A stretch of DNA of 45,737 nucleotides from an uncultured SAR116 cluster alpha proteobacterium (GTDB lineage Bacteria; Pseudomonadota; Alphaproteobacteria; Puniceispirillales; Puniceispirillaceae). The notes beneath the pieces were generated by a model. That model had not been told where the DNA came from. It made no database searches and saw only the letters and a program-made list of their open reading frames with translations. Both the position numbers and the translations under genes were made by a program. Numbering within the stretch: position 1 is the first letter of the stretch; every line of letters starts with the position of its first letter. The stretch spans positions 1 to 45,737 of the forward strand of contig CACEJY010000012.1 in assembly GCA_902559985.1 (NCBI GenBank). Direction: 5' to 3'. Shown piece after piece: positions 25,509 to 35,696 of the stretch.

Positions 25509-28127
25509 CTAACCTGCTTTCTGTTTTGCAGCCGCTTTTTTTGCTTTTGTTTTTTTCTGGGCGGTTTTCTTTTTCGCAGGCGCCTTTTTAGGAGCAGCTT
25601 TTTTTGCAGGTGCTTTTGCCACCTTGGCAGCTAGCAGCTCTAGCGCCGTCTCAAGGGTAATATCTGCAATATCATGTGCCTTGCCCAAGGTAGCCCGCAG
25701 TTTATTGTGCTCGACATAGGGTCCAAACCTACCTTTCTTGACATGTACCTCGCCACCAGTTGGATGCTCGCCAAGAAGCCGTCCAGCCCTTTTGGCAGCT
25801 TCAGCCAGCAGGTCAACAGCACGATTTATACCAATTTCAAGAACATCATCTTCCGGAGGTAGGCTTGTAAATTTGTTCTGATACTTCAAATAAGGGCCAA
25901 ACCGGCCAATACCAGCTTGGATCATATCGCCACTCTCTGGATGCGGCTCAATGTCACGCGGCAGCGATAACAGCCCCAAAGCGGTCTCAAGATCGAGGCT
26001 TGAAGCACTTGTGCCCTTTGGTAATGATGCACGCTTTGGTTTCTTTGTTTCAGGATCGCCGATCTGAACATACGGACCATAGGGGCCGTTGCGTAGATAA
26101 ATAGGCACACCACTCACTGGATCTGAACCAAGCTCTTTATCGGTTAAAGGAGGCTCTCCATCGACATCCTCACTGCGGTTTGTCAGTTGGCGGGTAAATT
26201 TGCATTCAGGATAATTTGAGCATCCAACGAAGGCACCAAATTTTCCAAGTTTTAGCCCAAGTCGTCCATTGTCGCAATTCGGGCAAGAACGCTTTAATAT
26301 ACCACCCTCATCCGCCTCAAAGAAATGCGGCCCCAATTCCTCGTCAATTACATCAAGGACATTGGTGATGGTCAGATCTTTGGTGCTATCAATTGCAGCC
26401 TGGAAATCATCCCAGAAATGCGTCAGCAGCGCTTTCCAATTGAGTTTACCCGCTGAAACCTCGTCAAGTTGCGTTTCAAGCTGTGCGGTAAAGTCGTATT
26501 CGACATAACGCTCAAAGAAATTGCTAAGAAATGTTGATACAAGCCGACCTCTGTCTTGCGGGATAAACCGGCCCTTATCCTTCACAACATAATCACGGTT
26601 TTGCAGAACTTGAATTATCGATGCATATGTAGATGGCCGGCCGATACCCAATTCTTCCATGCGCTTTACAAGACTTGCATCAGTAAAACGCGGCGGTGGC
26701 TGCGTAAAATGTTGCTCGGGGGTAACAGTGTGCGTATCTAGTTGGTCATCTTTTATCATATTTGGCAGCAACGCGGTGGTATCATCACCGTCGCCAGGGC
26801 CCTTTGGGTTGTTGCCATTATCTTGTGCGGCGTCTTTGCTTTCGCGGTAAACCAATAGAAACCCGTCAAACACCATAATCTGTCCGCTAGCCCGTAAAGT
26901 CACGCTGCCAGCCGTATCACCAATGTCGATGCCGGTTTGGTCCAACTCGGCAGATTGCATTTGGCTGGCAATGGTGCGTTTCCAGACCAGTTCATACAAC
27001 CGCGATTGATCGTGATCTAGAAATGCACGCATATCATTTGGGTGGCGGGTAATTTCGGTGGGCCGGATGGCCTCATGAGCTTCTTGAGCATTGGCTGCCT
27101 TTGTTTTGTAGACCCGCGGCTTTTCTGGCAAATAGCGTTTCCCAAATTGTTGCTCAATATTCTGCCGGATCGAGTTAATAGCCTCTCCACTTATTTGTAC
27201 ACCGTCGGTTCGCATGTAGGTGATTAAACCTGTGGTTTCACTGCCGATATTAATACCCTCGTAGAGCTTTTGAGCAATTTGCATTGTTCGGCTTGCCGAA
27301 AATCCAAGTTTTCGTGATGCTTCTTGCTGCAGGGTTGATGTTGTGAAAGGTGGTTGGGGGTTGCGGCGCACGCGCTTTGTCTCGACTGATTGAACAGCGA
27401 GGCTTGCAGCAGAAATTACTGCAACGGCTGAATTTGCCTCTGTTTCGGTTTTAATATCCAGTTTGCCAAGCTTGTTGCAATCAAGATGGGTCAATCTGGC
27501 TTTAAACTGCTCGCCTGCTAAAAGCCCAAGAGTGGCCTCTATGCTCCAGTATTCCTCAGAAATAAAAGTTTCAATTTCAGCTTCGCGTTCACATATCAGC
27601 CGCAGGGCAACCGATTGAACTCGACCTGCCGACCTTGAGCCAGGCAGCTTGCGCCATAGTACTGGTGAGATTGAGAAGCCAACAAGATAATCAAGGGCGC
27701 GGCGTGCCCGGTATGCATCAATCAGTTCCGTATCCAACTGGCGCGGATTATCAATCGCTGCGAGGATTGCTGTTTTTGTTACTTCATTAAAAACCACGCG
27801 CTCGACATCAATACCCTCTAATAGTTTGGTGTTTTTGAACTGCTCCAAGACATGCCAGCTAATTGCCTCACCCTCGCGATCGGGGTCAGTCGCAAGGATC
27901 AGTTTCTCAGCGCCTTTGAGGGCTGAGGTGATGTCTTTTAGGTGCTTTTCTGATCCTGATGAGATTTGCCATTTCATTTCAAAGCCAGCATCTGGCAAAA
28001 CAGATCCGTCTTTGCTTGGCAGATCGCAAACATGACCATAAGAGGCTAGCACTTTATATCCATCACCGAGGTAACGGTTAATGGTTTTGGCCTTAGCTGG
28101 AGATTCGACAACGACGACTTTCATCAC
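25509..28127 (-). CDS. topA: DNA topoisomerase I
   Basis: TopA relaxes negative supercoils through a transient 5'-phosphotyrosine link. The 872-residue protein starts MMKVVVVESPAKAKTINRY and has the Toprim motif ATDPDREGEAISWH and the active-site Tyr in GLITYMRTDG. One clear zinc ribbon is formed by CPNCDNG and GCSNYPEC, and several RFGPY-type repeats follow. The last 40 residues are a Lys/Ala-rich tail typical of alphaproteobacterial TopA. It is upstream of rnr. The dprA gene that usually precedes topA in related genomes is absent here. Confidence 0.96.
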   Translation of the reverse strand: MMKVVVVESPAKAKTINRYLGDGYKVLASYGHVCDLPSKDGSVLPDAGFEMKWQISSGSEKHLKDITSALKGAEKLILATDPDREGEAISWHVLEQFKNTKLLEGIDVERVVFNEVTKTAILAAIDNPRQLDTELIDAYRARRALDYLVGFSISPVLWRKLPGSRSAGRVQSVALRLICEREAEIETFISEEYWSIEATLGLLAGEQFKARLTHLDCNKLGKLDIKTETEANSAVAVISAASLAVQSVETKRVRRNPQPPFTTSTLQQEASRKLGFSASRTMQIAQKLYEGINIGSETTGLITYMRTDGVQISGEAINSIRQNIEQQFGKRYLPEKPRVYKTKAANAQEAHEAIRPTEITRHPNDMRAFLDHDQSRLYELVWKRTIASQMQSAELDQTGIDIGDTAGSVTLRASGQIMVFDGFLLVYRESKDAAQDNGNNPKGPGDGDDTTALLPNMIKDDQLDTHTVTPEQHFTQPPPRFTDASLVKRMEELGIGRPSTYASIIQVLQNRDYVVKDKGRFIPQDRGRLVSTFLSNFFERYVEYDFTAQLETQLDEVSAGKLNWKALLTHFWDDFQAAIDSTKDLTITNVLDVIDEELGPHFFEADEGGILKRSCPNCDNGRLGLKLGKFGAFVGCSNYPECKFTRQLTNRSEDVDGEPPLTDKELGSDPVSGVPIYLRNGPYGPYVQIGDPETKKPKRASLPKGTSASSLDLETALGLLSLPRDIEPHPESGDMIQAGIGRFGPYLKYQNKFTSLPPEDDVLEIGINRAVDLLAEAAKRAGRLLGEHPTGGEVHVKKGRFGPYVEHNKLRATLGKAHDIADITLETALELLAAKVAKAPAKKAAPKKAPAKKKTAQKKTKAKKAAAKQKAG

Positions 28128-28542
28128 TTGTCCCTACTAAATTGTGAAACGCCTCCGATAAAGGCAAAAATAGCTTTTGTCAAAATTTCTAATGTTTTTT
28201 TTTTAATTAGGTTGGTTTTTATCGATTGTGGATAACCCACACCAAAAATAAATCTGGGATTTTAGATATGGAGGGTGTTGATATCAGTATCTATAGCAAC
28301 TTTGGGCATACCCTTGACAAGGTTAGAGAAGAAAAACGCACCAGCCACGTATTGACCGTTAGACCCAAATACCGATAAATCTCACAATGAGCTGTAAATA
28401 TGTGCCTACAGGATAGAGGGCGTTGGAACATAATGATGCGCATTATCATTTTACTTATCTCTGTTGGTATTTTGTTAGCATCCATCTGCCAAAGTGAAAG
28501 GTAGTATTTTTATAAAGTGCTAACTATCAAAATATGGATCTT
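28128..28542. other. Intergenic region topA-plsY
   Basis: No convincing gene is seen in 415 bp. The part next to topA is AT-rich with a run of T around 28195-28205, and carries one perfect DnaA box at 28227-28235. A 23-codon plus-strand frame at 28433 lacks a ribosome binding site, and the 64-codon minus-strand frame at 28291-28485 has no family features. The region probably holds the topA promoter. Confidence 0.4.
28227..28235 (-). promoter_or_regulatory. Perfect DnaA-box match
   Basis: TGTGGATAA on the plus strand is the exact complement of the consensus DnaA box TTATCCACA. It lies about 100 bp upstream of the topA start beside an AT-rich run. A single box suggests possible DnaA control of topA or a chance match; it is not enough for an origin. 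Confidence 0.35.
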
Positions 28543-29178
28543 TTATAAGTCTTTATTGCCTATTTTTGTTTCTTTGCCGAGTAAGAGTCTGCCAATATTT
28601 GCGTGGTGGCGGCTCCAGACCAGGACGCCCAAGGACAGGATAGCAACTTGCGTCATGATATCATCAAGCACGAGGAATCCCGCTCCAACACATGCCAACA
28701 TTGATAGCAGGGCTGACAGTGACGAGTAGCGTGAAATAAGTGCAGTGATTAGCCACACAGAAACAAAAAGACCACCTATGTGAATATTAAGCGCGGCAAG
28801 CGCGGCAAGGCTGGTGGCAACACCCTTGCCGCCATTAAACTTCAACCATACCGGGAAGCAATGGCCCAGAACCACCAGAACAGCGGCAAGCGCGGGTAAG
28901 GCAGTGCTGGTGAGATGGGTGGCTAATAGAACTGCAGTGGCGCCCTTTCCAGCGTCGAAAATGAGGGTTGCAATGGCCAATTTCTTATTGCCTGTTCGCA
29001 GCACATTAGTTGCACCAATATTTCCACTGCCAAACTGCCTAATATCTCCAGCACCAGCTAATCTTGTCAAAATTAAACCGAATGGAATGCTGCCAAGCCC
29101 ATACGCAAAACAAGTGACCAGTAAAAAGGACCCAAAATCATCAAACATAACCATTGTCGTTCCTGATGAATGATTCAA
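28543..29178 (-). CDS. plsY: Glycerol-3-phosphate acyltransferase PlsY
   Basis: PlsY acylates glycerol 3-phosphate from acyl phosphate, the first step of phospholipid synthesis. The 211-residue polytopic membrane protein has the three family motifs: GSGNIGATNVLR, GHCFPVWLKFNGGKGVAT, and a later Asn/Gly segment less clear by eye. About six hydrophobic segments are seen. The N-terminal 10 or so residues are polar, and an internal Met (MVMFDDFGSF) may be the true start. It follows pyrC on the minus strand with a 6-bp gap, the common pyrB-pyrC-plsY arrangement. Confidence 0.93.
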   Translation of the reverse strand: MNHSSGTTMVMFDDFGSFLLVTCFAYGLGSIPFGLILTRLAGAGDIRQFGSGNIGATNVLRTGNKKLAIATLIFDAGKGATAVLLATHLTSTALPALAAVLVVLGHCFPVWLKFNGGKGVATSLAALAALNIHIGGLFVSVWLITALISRYSSLSALLSMLACVGAGFLVLDDIMTQVAILSLGVLVWSRHHANIGRLLLGKETKIGNKDL

Positions 29179-29184
29179 AAAAGA

Positions 29185-30471
29185 TCAATCGCGTGTATAC
29201 ACAGCCAAGCCATTAACATAGGTTGCATCAACAAGCCCTTGAACTGGATGTGATTCAAAAGGGGTTATCCGCGAGTCCGAGATGAAATTGGCACCGGTAA
29301 TGATCCAGCTGCTATGAGGACGGAATAAAATAAAATCAGCGGCACCGCCGGGGCTTAATGTGCCACCTTCAATGTCAAGGATTGACGCCGGGGCCATGCT
29401 CAATGCTTCAATCATGCGGGTCATGCTAATTTGCCGCTGATGGACAAGTGTCAAGCAAAGTGCGAGCAATGTATCAACTGCCGATGCGCCCGGTTGCGCT
29501 GGTCCAAAGGGCTGCATTTTCGCATCACGATCAACCGGCATATGGTCTGATGAGATGGCATCAATCGTTCCATCGGCAAGCCCTTCGATTACTGCTTTAC
29601 GGTCATCTTCGCTTCGCAGCGGCGGTGATAACTTGAAGGCTGTTTTGTATGTGCTAACGGCCAGTTCATTCAACAAAAAATAGGGTGGCGATGTATCGGC
29701 TGTCACGGCCAGCCCCTCAATCTTGGCTTTTCGAACCGCATCAATGCCAGCGCGGGTCGAGATATGAGCGACATGATAGCGTGCCTTCGTTCTCCGTAAT
29801 AGGTGTAGATCACGGTCAATGATTATCACCTCGGCCTCGCTTGGGCTGCCAATGAGACCAAGGCGTGTAGATGTCTCACCTTCATTCATTTCACCTTCGC
29901 GGGTCAGCGCATGGTCTTCGCAATGCTGGATAAATGGCTTGTCCAGCATGTTGCAATAGGCAAGCAGACGACGCATTACAAGGCTGTCATGGATTGATGA
30001 TGTGCAATTGGTAAAGCCAACTGCACCTGCTTCTGCCATCAGGCCCAATTCTGCCATTTCATTGCCATTTAACGCCTTCGTGGCGGCCCCATAGGCATAG
30101 AGACGTGGCCCGCAAATGCGCGAGGCACGAAGACATAACGAGTCAATTGTGCTGGCCTCATCAATCACTGGGTTCGTGTTTGGTAAGCAGGCCAGTGCGG
30201 TGATGCCGCCTGTCGCTGCGGCGGCAAGTAATGTTGTTAGGTTCTCAAGATGTTCGGAACCCGGGTCTGCGGATTGGACACGCATATCAATAATGCCCGG
30301 GGCTAACATTGTCTTTTTACAATCAATGACCTCTTCAATTTTGTTGTCTTTAGGCGGGGTGCCAAGGTTGATCGCAGTGATCACGCCACCTGCGATATCC
30401 ATATATCCGATGCCATCGATCGATTGCGATGGGTCAAATAGATGCGCATTGAAGAAGCGGGTCGCGGTCAT
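29185..30471 (-). CDS. pyrC: Dihydroorotase-like protein PyrC' (probably non-catalytic partner of PyrB)
   Basis: This 428-residue amidohydrolase-fold protein has the dihydroorotase pattern AFLOAPG-like MLAPGIIDM near residue 57, [19 protein letters not shown] and [11 protein letters not shown]. The paired metal ligands HxH that should follow the first strand are absent: the sequence reads [12 protein letters not shown]. Such zinc-deficient homologues paired with PyrB are known in Pseudomonas and related bacteria (PyrC'), where they stabilise aspartate transcarbamoylase. An active dihydroorotase would then be encoded elsewhere. Its start overlaps the pyrB stop by 4 bp. Confidence 0.88.
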   Translation of the reverse strand: MTATRFFNAHLFDPSQSIDGIGYMDIAGGVITAINLGTPPKDNKIEEVIDCKKTMLAPGIIDMRVQSADPGSEHLENLTTLLAAAATGGITALACLPNTNPVIDEASTIDSLCLRASRICGPRLYAYGAATKALNGNEMAELGLMAEAGAVGFTNCTSSIHDSLVMRRLLAYCNMLDKPFIQHCEDHALTREGEMNEGETSTRLGLIGSPSEAEVIIIDRDLHLLRRTKARYHVAHISTRAGIDAVRKAKIEGLAVTADTSPPYFLLNELAVSTYKTAFKLSPPLRSEDDRKAVIEGLADGTIDAISSDHMPVDRDAKMQPFGPAQPGASAVDTLLALCLTLVHQRQISMTRMIEALSMAPASILDIEGGTLSPGGAADFILFRPHSSWIITGANFISDSRITPFESHPVQGLVDATYVNGLAVYTRD

Positions 30472-31439
30472 TGTGATCTCGCAATCAAAGCCTCAAGGCA
30501 TGCCATGCGGGCGGCAACTCCCATTTCCACTTGCGTACGTATTAGGCTCTTCTCGACATCATCAGCTGTACTGCTGTCAATCTCGACGCCACGATTCATG
30601 GGGCCAGGATGCATTACCAATGCGTCGGGTGCTGCACGCATTAATTTGCCACTATCAAGGCCAAACAGATTAAAATATTCACGTTGCGATGGAGTCTCCG
30701 TACCTGCCATGCGTTCGGTTTGAAGGCGCAGCATCATTACGATGTCGCAGCCCTCGATGCCAGCTTCAAAATCGGTAAACACGGAAACACCCATATTACC
30801 AATATCGGCAGGCAGCAGCGTTACCGGACAGACGAGCCTCAATTCCGCACCAAGCGTGCCAAGAAGGTGGATATTGGACCGTGCAACACGGCTGTTGGCA
30901 ATGTCGCCACAAATAGCAATCTTTAACCCCTCAATCCGGCCAATCCGGCGCCGAATGGTCAAAGCGTCAAGAAGAGCTTGTGTTGGATGTTCATGGCGGC
31001 CGTCGCCGGCATTAATTACGGCTGCATCAACATATTGGCTTAGCAACAATGCAGCACCTGAGCAATTATGCCGAACCACTAGAATGTCAGGGTGCATCGC
31101 ATTCAGTGTTGTAGCGGTATCAAGCAGAGTTTCCCCCTTTTTGACCGATGAGCCAGCAACAGAAATATTAAGAACTGACCCACCAAGCCGTTTTGCCGCA
31201 AGTTCAAAAGAAACGCGCGTGCGGGTCGAACTCTCATAAAACAGGTTGATGACGGTTTTGCCGTGAAGCGCATCACTAATGCTGTCATGTGGGTTATCGG
31301 CAAACATGTGCCCACGATCCAGAAGGTCACGAATCTCAATGGGGGACATGCCTTCCATGCCAAGGATATGCCGACTGGCTAGTGCAACCGGTCCGCTGCC
31401 ACCGATCAATTGATTACCTGTAAAACCGTGCCTAATCAT
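30468..31439 (-). CDS. pyrB: Aspartate carbamoyltransferase catalytic subunit
   Basis: PyrB joins carbamoyl phosphate and aspartate, the committed step of pyrimidine synthesis. The carbamoyl-phosphate loop [18 protein letters not shown] and the [13 protein letters not shown] motif are both intact, and [12 protein letters not shown] ends the aspartate domain. The 323 residues are typical for the catalytic chain. It is directly upstream of pyrC with a 4-bp overlap, consistent with a PyrB-PyrC' complex. A 6-bp stem-loop at 31498-31515 lies between ruvX and pyrB, without a U-tract. Confidence 0.95.
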   Translation of the reverse strand: MIRHGFTGNQLIGGSGPVALASRHILGMEGMSPIEIRDLLDRGHMFADNPHDSISDALHGKTVINLFYESSTRTRVSFELAAKRLGGSVLNISVAGSSVKKGETLLDTATTLNAMHPDILVVRHNCSGAALLLSQYVDAAVINAGDGRHEHPTQALLDALTIRRRIGRIEGLKIAICGDIANSRVARSNIHLLGTLGAELRLVCPVTLLPADIGNMGVSVFTDFEAGIEGCDIVMMLRLQTERMAGTETPSQREYFNLFGLDSGKLMRAAPDALVMHPGPMNRGVEIDSSTADDVEKSLIRTQVEMGVAARMACLEALIARSQ

Positions 31440-31524
31440 GTGATCAGTCTATTACCGTAACTGGTGCCGCTGGTCTAGCGTTAAATAGACTGGTTTGCTG
31501 TCGCGGTCACGACAGTAATAGTTA

Positions 31525-32025
31525 TCAATCGGGTGGGTTGTCGCTTCGGGTGCTACGTGCTTGTTTATCATTCACTACATCCAGTGCCGATTGCAAAATC
31601 CAGCAGGCGGCGAGCGCATCACGGCGCGCAGCACGTTTAGCGCGTGTTAGATCTGCGGCCACCATTGCGCCTTCGACAGCTCTAGTGGACATCCTCTCAT
31701 CTTGAAAGGCAATCGGTATATCCCGGAACTTAAGAAACGCATGAGCGAAATCACGAACCGAGTCACAGCGCGGACCAGCACTACCATCCATGTTGACCGG
31801 CCAGCCAAGCACCAGCCCACCAATCGACTCGGCATCAATTATCTCCAGCAAGGTAGTTGCATCGACCGTGAATCTGGTGCGATGGAGAATTCTTAAGGGG
31901 GAGGCTATTTTCAGCCCAAGATCAGACAGGGCGAGGCCTATGGTTTTCTTGCCAATGTCAAGTCCAAGTAGCCGTTGACCACTGGAAATCATCATGATTA
32001 TATCGTTTGTCTTGCAGATAGTCAT
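31525..32025 (-). CDS. ruvX: Putative Holliday junction resolvase RuvX (YqgF)
   Basis: RuvX/YqgF is an RNase H-fold nuclease linked to 16S rRNA 5'-end maturation and Holliday junction resolution. The motifs GLDIGKKTIGLALSDLGL, GLVLGWPVNMDGSAG and FQDERMSTRAVE carry the catalytic Asp and Glu residues. The frame extends to a GTG at 32076. Several internal Met codons exist, at 32025, 31995 and 31992. I give 32025 as a compromise; the shortest gives MISSGQRLLGLDIGKK. It is divergent from gatC with a short gap. Confidence 0.88.
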   Translation of the reverse strand: MTICKTNDIIMMISSGQRLLGLDIGKKTIGLALSDLGLKIASPLRILHRTRFTVDATTLLEIIDAESIGGLVLGWPVNMDGSAGPRCDSVRDFAHAFLKFRDIPIAFQDERMSTRAVEGAMVAADLTRAKRAARRDALAACWILQSALDVVNDKQARSTRSDNPPD

Positions 32026-32082
32026 GTCGAGTGATAAGTCACCATTTGGATATTTTGTTCCAACAGCAAAAAGCACAATGAT

Positions 32083-32370
32083 ATGTCCGTTGACAAGACC
32101 ACAGTGGCAAAAATTGCCCGTTTAGCAAAAATTAATGTTCCAGATGATCGTTTGGAACCGCTTGCCAAAGAATTAAATGGTATTCTTAGCTGGATTGCCG
32201 AACTTGACGAAGTAAAAACTGATCATGTCGAGCCACTTGCAAGTGTTACGGGCCATGCCCTGCCACTGCGAGATGATGTAGTGAGTGATGGTAACCGTCT
32301 TGACGATATCCTCTCCAATGTCCCAGAAGGCGCCAGCGGTTTTTTTGTTGTGCCAAAGGTTGTTGAATAA
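32083..32370 (+). CDS. gatC: Aspartyl/glutamyl-tRNA amidotransferase subunit C
   Basis: GatC wraps around GatA and stabilises the GatCAB complex, which converts Glu-tRNA(Gln) and Asp-tRNA(Asn) to the amidated forms. The 95-residue protein has [26 protein letters not shown] at the start and [10 protein letters not shown] followed by a C-terminal FFVVPKVVE, all typical. The stop overlaps the gatA start by 1 bp (TAATG). The length matches the family. It is first in the gatC-gatA-gatB operon. Confidence 0.95.
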   Translation: MSVDKTTVAKIARLAKINVPDDRLEPLAKELNGILSWIAELDEVKTDHVEPLASVTGHALPLRDDVVSDGNRLDDILSNVPEGASGFFVVPKVVE

Positions 32371-33854
32371 TGTCTGATTTGCTTGATTTGAATGCGGTTG
32401 AGGCACGCAGGGCGCTTGATGAAAAATCCATTTCGGCGGTTGAACTGGCCAAGACCTATTTGGCTGCAGCTGAAGAAACATCCGGTCTAAATAATTATGT
32501 CGAACTGACGGCTGATCACGCTTTGGCTATGGCCGCCGAGTCTGATAAACGAATTGCAGAAGGCACAGCCGGTTTATTGGAGGGCTTGCCCATAGGCGTG
32601 AAAGATCTGTTTTGTACTAAAGAGGTTAATAGTACTGCATGTTCGAGAATCCTGAAAGGGTTCAAGCCACCCTACGAAAGTACCGTGACGTCTAATTTGT
32701 GGGCTGCAGGCGGAGTGATGCTTGGCAAGCTCAATTGTGACGAATTTGCGATGGGTTCAGCAAACGAAACAAGTGCTTATGGCCCGGCAATAAGCCCTTG
32801 GAAGGGCATAGATAACGTTGATTTGGTACCCGGTGGGTCATCTGGTGGTTCGGCATCTGCGGTGGCAGCACGCTCTGCGCTGATGGCAACTGGAACTGAT
32901 ACTGGTGGATCAATCCGCCAGCCAGCAGCATTTTGCGGTGTGGTTGGCCTGAAGCCCACCTATGGCCGTTGTTCACGCTGGGGTATTGTTGCCTTTGCAT
33001 CGTCACTTGATCAGGCTGGGCCGTTTACGCGGACAGTAGCTGATAATGCGCTGATGATGACCGCGATGGCCAGCCATGACTTGAAGGACTCAACCTCAAC
33101 TCAAACCCCCTTGCAAGATTTAATTGGAGCAATTGGAGATGGAGTAAAGGGCATGAAAATTGGGGTGCCCCGCGAATATGTCATGGATGGTATGGATGGC
33201 GAGGTGGTCAAGTTATGGGAGCAGGGACAGGTATGGCTGCGTGATGCAGGAGCCGAGCTTGTTGACGTGTCATTGCCGCATACCAAATATGCACTACCTG
33301 CATATTACATCATTGCCCCTGCCGAAGCGTCATCCAATCTTGCCCGCTATGATGGTGTGCGTTTCGGCATGCGGGTTGAGGCGGATACCCTTGATGGAAT
33401 GTATGAAGCGACACGGGCTGCTGGATTTGGTGAGGAAGTCCAGCGTCGGATCATGATTGGTACCTATGTTCTTTCGGCTGGCTATTATGATGCCTATTAC
33501 CTGAAAGCACAAAAAGTACGTCGCCTTATTAAGGACGATTTTGACACTGCATTCCAGTCGGTTGATGCAATGTTGACGCCGGCAACACCATCGGCTGCCT
33601 TTCCAGTTGGCCGCAAGATTGACGATCCGGTAACAAATTACCTGAATGACGTTTTTACCGTACCGGCAAACCTAGCTGGATTGCCCGGTATTTCGGTGCC
33701 CGGCGGTTTGACAAGCGATGGCTTGCCGTTGGGCTTGCAGGTTGTTGGCCGTGCATTTGATGAGGCAAGCATTTACCGGGTTGCCGCCGTTCTCGAAGAT
33801 GCGGCAGGGTTTACACAGACGCCAGCCCGTATGGCATTTGGAGGCTCAGCATGA
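32370..33854 (+). CDS. gatA: Aspartyl/glutamyl-tRNA amidotransferase subunit A
   Basis: GatA is the glutaminase subunit, releasing ammonia for GatB. The amidase-signature catalytic triad is present: Lys in [10 protein letters not shown] (about residue 78), Ser in [14 protein letters not shown] (about residue 154), and the nucleophile Ser in [14 protein letters not shown] (about residue 178). The 494 residues match the family. It overlaps gatC by 1 bp and gatB by 4 bp, so the three subunits are translated in a coupled way. Confidence 0.97.
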   Translation: MSDLLDLNAVEARRALDEKSISAVELAKTYLAAAEETSGLNNYVELTADHALAMAAESDKRIAEGTAGLLEGLPIGVKDLFCTKEVNSTACSRILKGFKPPYESTVTSNLWAAGGVMLGKLNCDEFAMGSANETSAYGPAISPWKGIDNVDLVPGGSSGGSASAVAARSALMATGTDTGGSIRQPAAFCGVVGLKPTYGRCSRWGIVAFASSLDQAGPFTRTVADNALMMTAMASHDLKDSTSTQTPLQDLIGAIGDGVKGMKIGVPREYVMDGMDGEVVKLWEQGQVWLRDAGAELVDVSLPHTKYALPAYYIIAPAEASSNLARYDGVRFGMRVEADTLDGMYEATRAAGFGEEVQRRIMIGTYVLSAGYYDAYYLKAQKVRRLIKDDFDTAFQSVDAMLTPATPSAAFPVGRKIDDPVTNYLNDVFTVPANLAGLPGISVPGGLTSDGLPLGLQVVGRAFDEASIYRVAAVLEDAAGFTQTPARMAFGGSA

Positions 33855-35305
33855 ATGATCTTGTGGCAGGAAAGACAGGCGACTGGGAAGTAGTAATTGG
33901 CCTTGAGGTTCATGCGCAAGTAACAAGCAATGCAAAACTGTTTTCTGGTGCATCGGCAAGTTTTGGCGCTGCACCGAATGAAAATGTTTCACTTGTGGAT
34001 GCGGCAATGCCCGGCATGTTGCCGGTCATTAACCGTGAATGTGTGTATCAGGCAATTCGCACTGGCCTCGGCTTGAAAGCCCAAATAAATTTGAAAAGTG
34101 TTTTTGATCGCAAAAATTATTTCTACGCTGATTTGCCGCAAGGTTATCAGATCAGCCAGTTCAAAGACCCTATTGTTGGTGAAGGATCATTGCGGATTGT
34201 GATGTCGGATGGCAGTGCACGCGATATTGGCATTGAACGGCTGCACCTTGAACAGGACGCTGGTAAATCCATGCACGATCAGCATCCGAGCAAAAGTTAC
34301 ATTGACCTAAACCGTACAGGGGTTGCCCTGATGGAGATTGTCTCGCGCCCTGATATTAGGTCATCGGCTGAGGCGGCTGCTTACGTGCGAAAATTACGCT
34401 CAATTTTGCGCTATCTAGGAACTTGTGACGGAAATATGGAAGAAGGATCGCTTCGGGCTGATGTGAATGTATCTGTGCGGAGACCCGGCTCGCCGCTTGG
34501 CACCCGAACTGAGACCAAGAATCTGAATTCATTGCGTTTTATCCAGATGGCGATTGATCATGAAGTGGCGCGCCAGATCGAAATCATTGAGGATGGCGGC
34601 GAAATTGATCAGGAAACCAGATTATTCGACACTAGCACGGGTACAACACGAACTATGCGCAGCAAGGAAGATGCGCATGATTACCGATATTTTCCCGACC
34701 CTGATTTGTTGCCAATGGTTGTAACGCAGGATGAAGTTGACACGCTTGCCGCTGGTTTGCCTGAACTGCCGGACGCCATTCGTGATCGGCTTATTGGTGA
34801 TTATGGTCTATCTCCCTATGACGCGTCGGTCATTACCGAAGAACGCGAGACGGCATTGTATTACGAGGCGGCCAGTGCAGGTCGTGATCGTAAGTTGGTG
34901 GCGAATTGGATGACAGTGGAATTATTTGGCGCGTTGAATAAAGCAGGAAAATCGCTTGCCAATTGTCCAGTGTCCCCAGACATGCTTGGTGGGCTTGTTG
35001 AACTGATTAGCGATAGCACAATTTCTGGCCGTATTGCCAAGGATGTATTTGCCATCATGTTTGAAACCGGGAAAACTGCGCCAGCAATCGTCGTAGAAAA
35101 AGGCCTCAAACAAGTATCGGATAGTGATGCCATTGAAGGTCTGATCGATAAGGTGCTCGCCGCCAATTTGGACAAGGTTGAGGAGTTTCGGGGTGGTAAG
35201 GACAAGCTGTTTGGCTTTTTTGTCGGCCAGGTGATGAAGCAATCTGGCGGGCAGGCAAATCCGAGCATGGTCAACCAAATCCTGCGAAGCAAACTCGACG
35301 GCTAG
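33851..35305 (+). CDS. gatB: Aspartyl/glutamyl-tRNA amidotransferase subunit B
   Basis: GatB binds the misacylated tRNA, activates it with ATP and performs transamidation. The N-terminus shows [20 protein letters not shown], and [24 protein letters not shown] and [17 protein letters not shown] follow in family order. The C-terminal YqeY-like helical tail ends the protein. The 484 residues are typical. The last gene of the operon; the 4-bp overlap with gatA suggests equal stoichiometry. Confidence 0.97.
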   Translation: MNDLVAGKTGDWEVVIGLEVHAQVTSNAKLFSGASASFGAAPNENVSLVDAAMPGMLPVINRECVYQAIRTGLGLKAQINLKSVFDRKNYFYADLPQGYQISQFKDPIVGEGSLRIVMSDGSARDIGIERLHLEQDAGKSMHDQHPSKSYIDLNRTGVALMEIVSRPDIRSSAEAAAYVRKLRSILRYLGTCDGNMEEGSLRADVNVSVRRPGSPLGTRTETKNLNSLRFIQMAIDHEVARQIEIIEDGGEIDQETRLFDTSTGTTRTMRSKEDAHDYRYFPDPDLLPMVVTQDEVDTLAAGLPELPDAIRDRLIGDYGLSPYDASVITEERETALYYEAASAGRDRKLVANWMTVELFGALNKAGKSLANCPVSPDMLGGLVELISDSTISGRIAKDVFAIMFETGKTAPAIVVEKGLKQVSDSDAIEGLIDKVLAANLDKVEEFRGGKDKLFGFFVGQVMKQSGGQANPSMVNQILRSKLDG

Positions 35306-35520
35306 TCAAAAGGGGCCCGGCGGGAGGCTTGGGTTGGAGGCGTATCAGGCACATCCCAATGGGGCTTGAGCTGATAAAGCGAGCACAAATATGCCAAAAA
35401 CATGTCAATTTTTCTAATGGAATCGCGGCTGGGAACGGTCATGGCATAGTTGGGATGGTTTTGGTATTTGACAGTAAGTACAATCAAAGCTAGGAAGAAG
35501 ATAGCATACGCCGTGTACAC
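35302..35520 (-). CDS. Hypothetical small protein with N-terminal membrane segment (doubtful)
   Basis: An open frame of 72 codons starts with GTG and overlaps the gatB 3' end by 4 bp tail to tail. The product starts with a hydrophobic stretch ([12 protein letters not shown], residues 6-17) followed by a polar region including [20 protein letters not shown]. No family is recognised and no good ribosome binding site precedes the GTG. The putative tRNA-Ser promoter abuts its start. It may be a real small membrane protein or a chance frame. Confidence 0.3.
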   Translation of the reverse strand: MYTAYAIFFLALIVLTVKYQNHPNYAMTVPSRDSIRKIDMFLAYLCSLYQLKPHWDVPDTPPTQASRRAPFD

Positions 35521-35541
35521 TAAAACATGAGCTCTTATGAT
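35514..35541 (+). promoter_or_regulatory. Possible promoter for tRNA-Ser
   Basis: TGTACA (35514-35519, 4 of 6 matches to TTGACA) is followed after 16 bp by TATGAT (35536-35541, 5 of 6 matches to TATAAT). A start near 35548 would give a short leader before the tRNA at 35571. This is a consensus match only. Confidence 0.35.
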
Positions 35542-35570
35542 AATTTTGTGCAGGATCTCATGTCCCCGGC

Positions 35571-35662
35571 GGAGGGGTGGCCGAGTGGCTGAAGGCGGCG
35601 GTTTGCTAAATCGTTAAAGGAAGAAATTCCTTTCGGGGGTTCGAATCCCTTCCCCTCCGCCA
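35571..35662 (+). tRNA. tRNA-Ser (anticodon GCU)
   Basis: The acceptor stem GGAGGGG (35571-35577) pairs with CCCCTCC (35652-35658), the discriminator is G, and CCA is encoded at 35660-35662. The anticodon loop TTGCTAA gives anticodon GCT at 35605-35607, reading AGC/AGU serine codons. The long variable arm AAAGGAA-GAAA-TTCCTTT is the class II hallmark of tRNA-Ser, and the T-loop GGTTCGAATCC is standard. The 3' end is part of a 15-bp repeat that recurs at 38393, so this tRNA appears to be the integration site of an islet. Confidence 0.97.
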
Positions 35663-35665
35663 TTT
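35651..35665 (+). repeat. Left attachment-site repeat (attL core)
   Basis: TCCCCTCCGCCATTT covers the last 12 bases of the tRNA-Ser gene including CCA, plus three T. It is identical to 38393-38407. The match ends on both sides (T versus A before, T versus C after). Confidence 0.75.
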
Positions 35666-35696
35666 TTATTAAAGGAATACAATAAGTTACAAGGCA

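Noticed and set aside
28200-28240. Chromosomal origin suggested by a DnaA box and AT-rich run
   Set aside because: Only one box is present and the genes usually near alphaproteobacterial origins are absent.
28291-28485. 64-codon minus-strand frame in the topA-plsY gap, considered as a dprA remnant
   Set aside because: The translation shows no DprA motifs such as the Rossmann GSR-type segment, and no start signal is evident.
28433-28504. 23-codon plus-strand frame with a hydrophobic product ending in Cys-Gln-Ser
   Set aside because: No ribosome binding site, no proper lipobox, and very short.
31498-31515. Stem-loop CTGTCG/CGACAG as a terminator between ruvX and pyrB
   Set aside because: The 6-bp stem has no U-tract on either strand, so termination is not supported.
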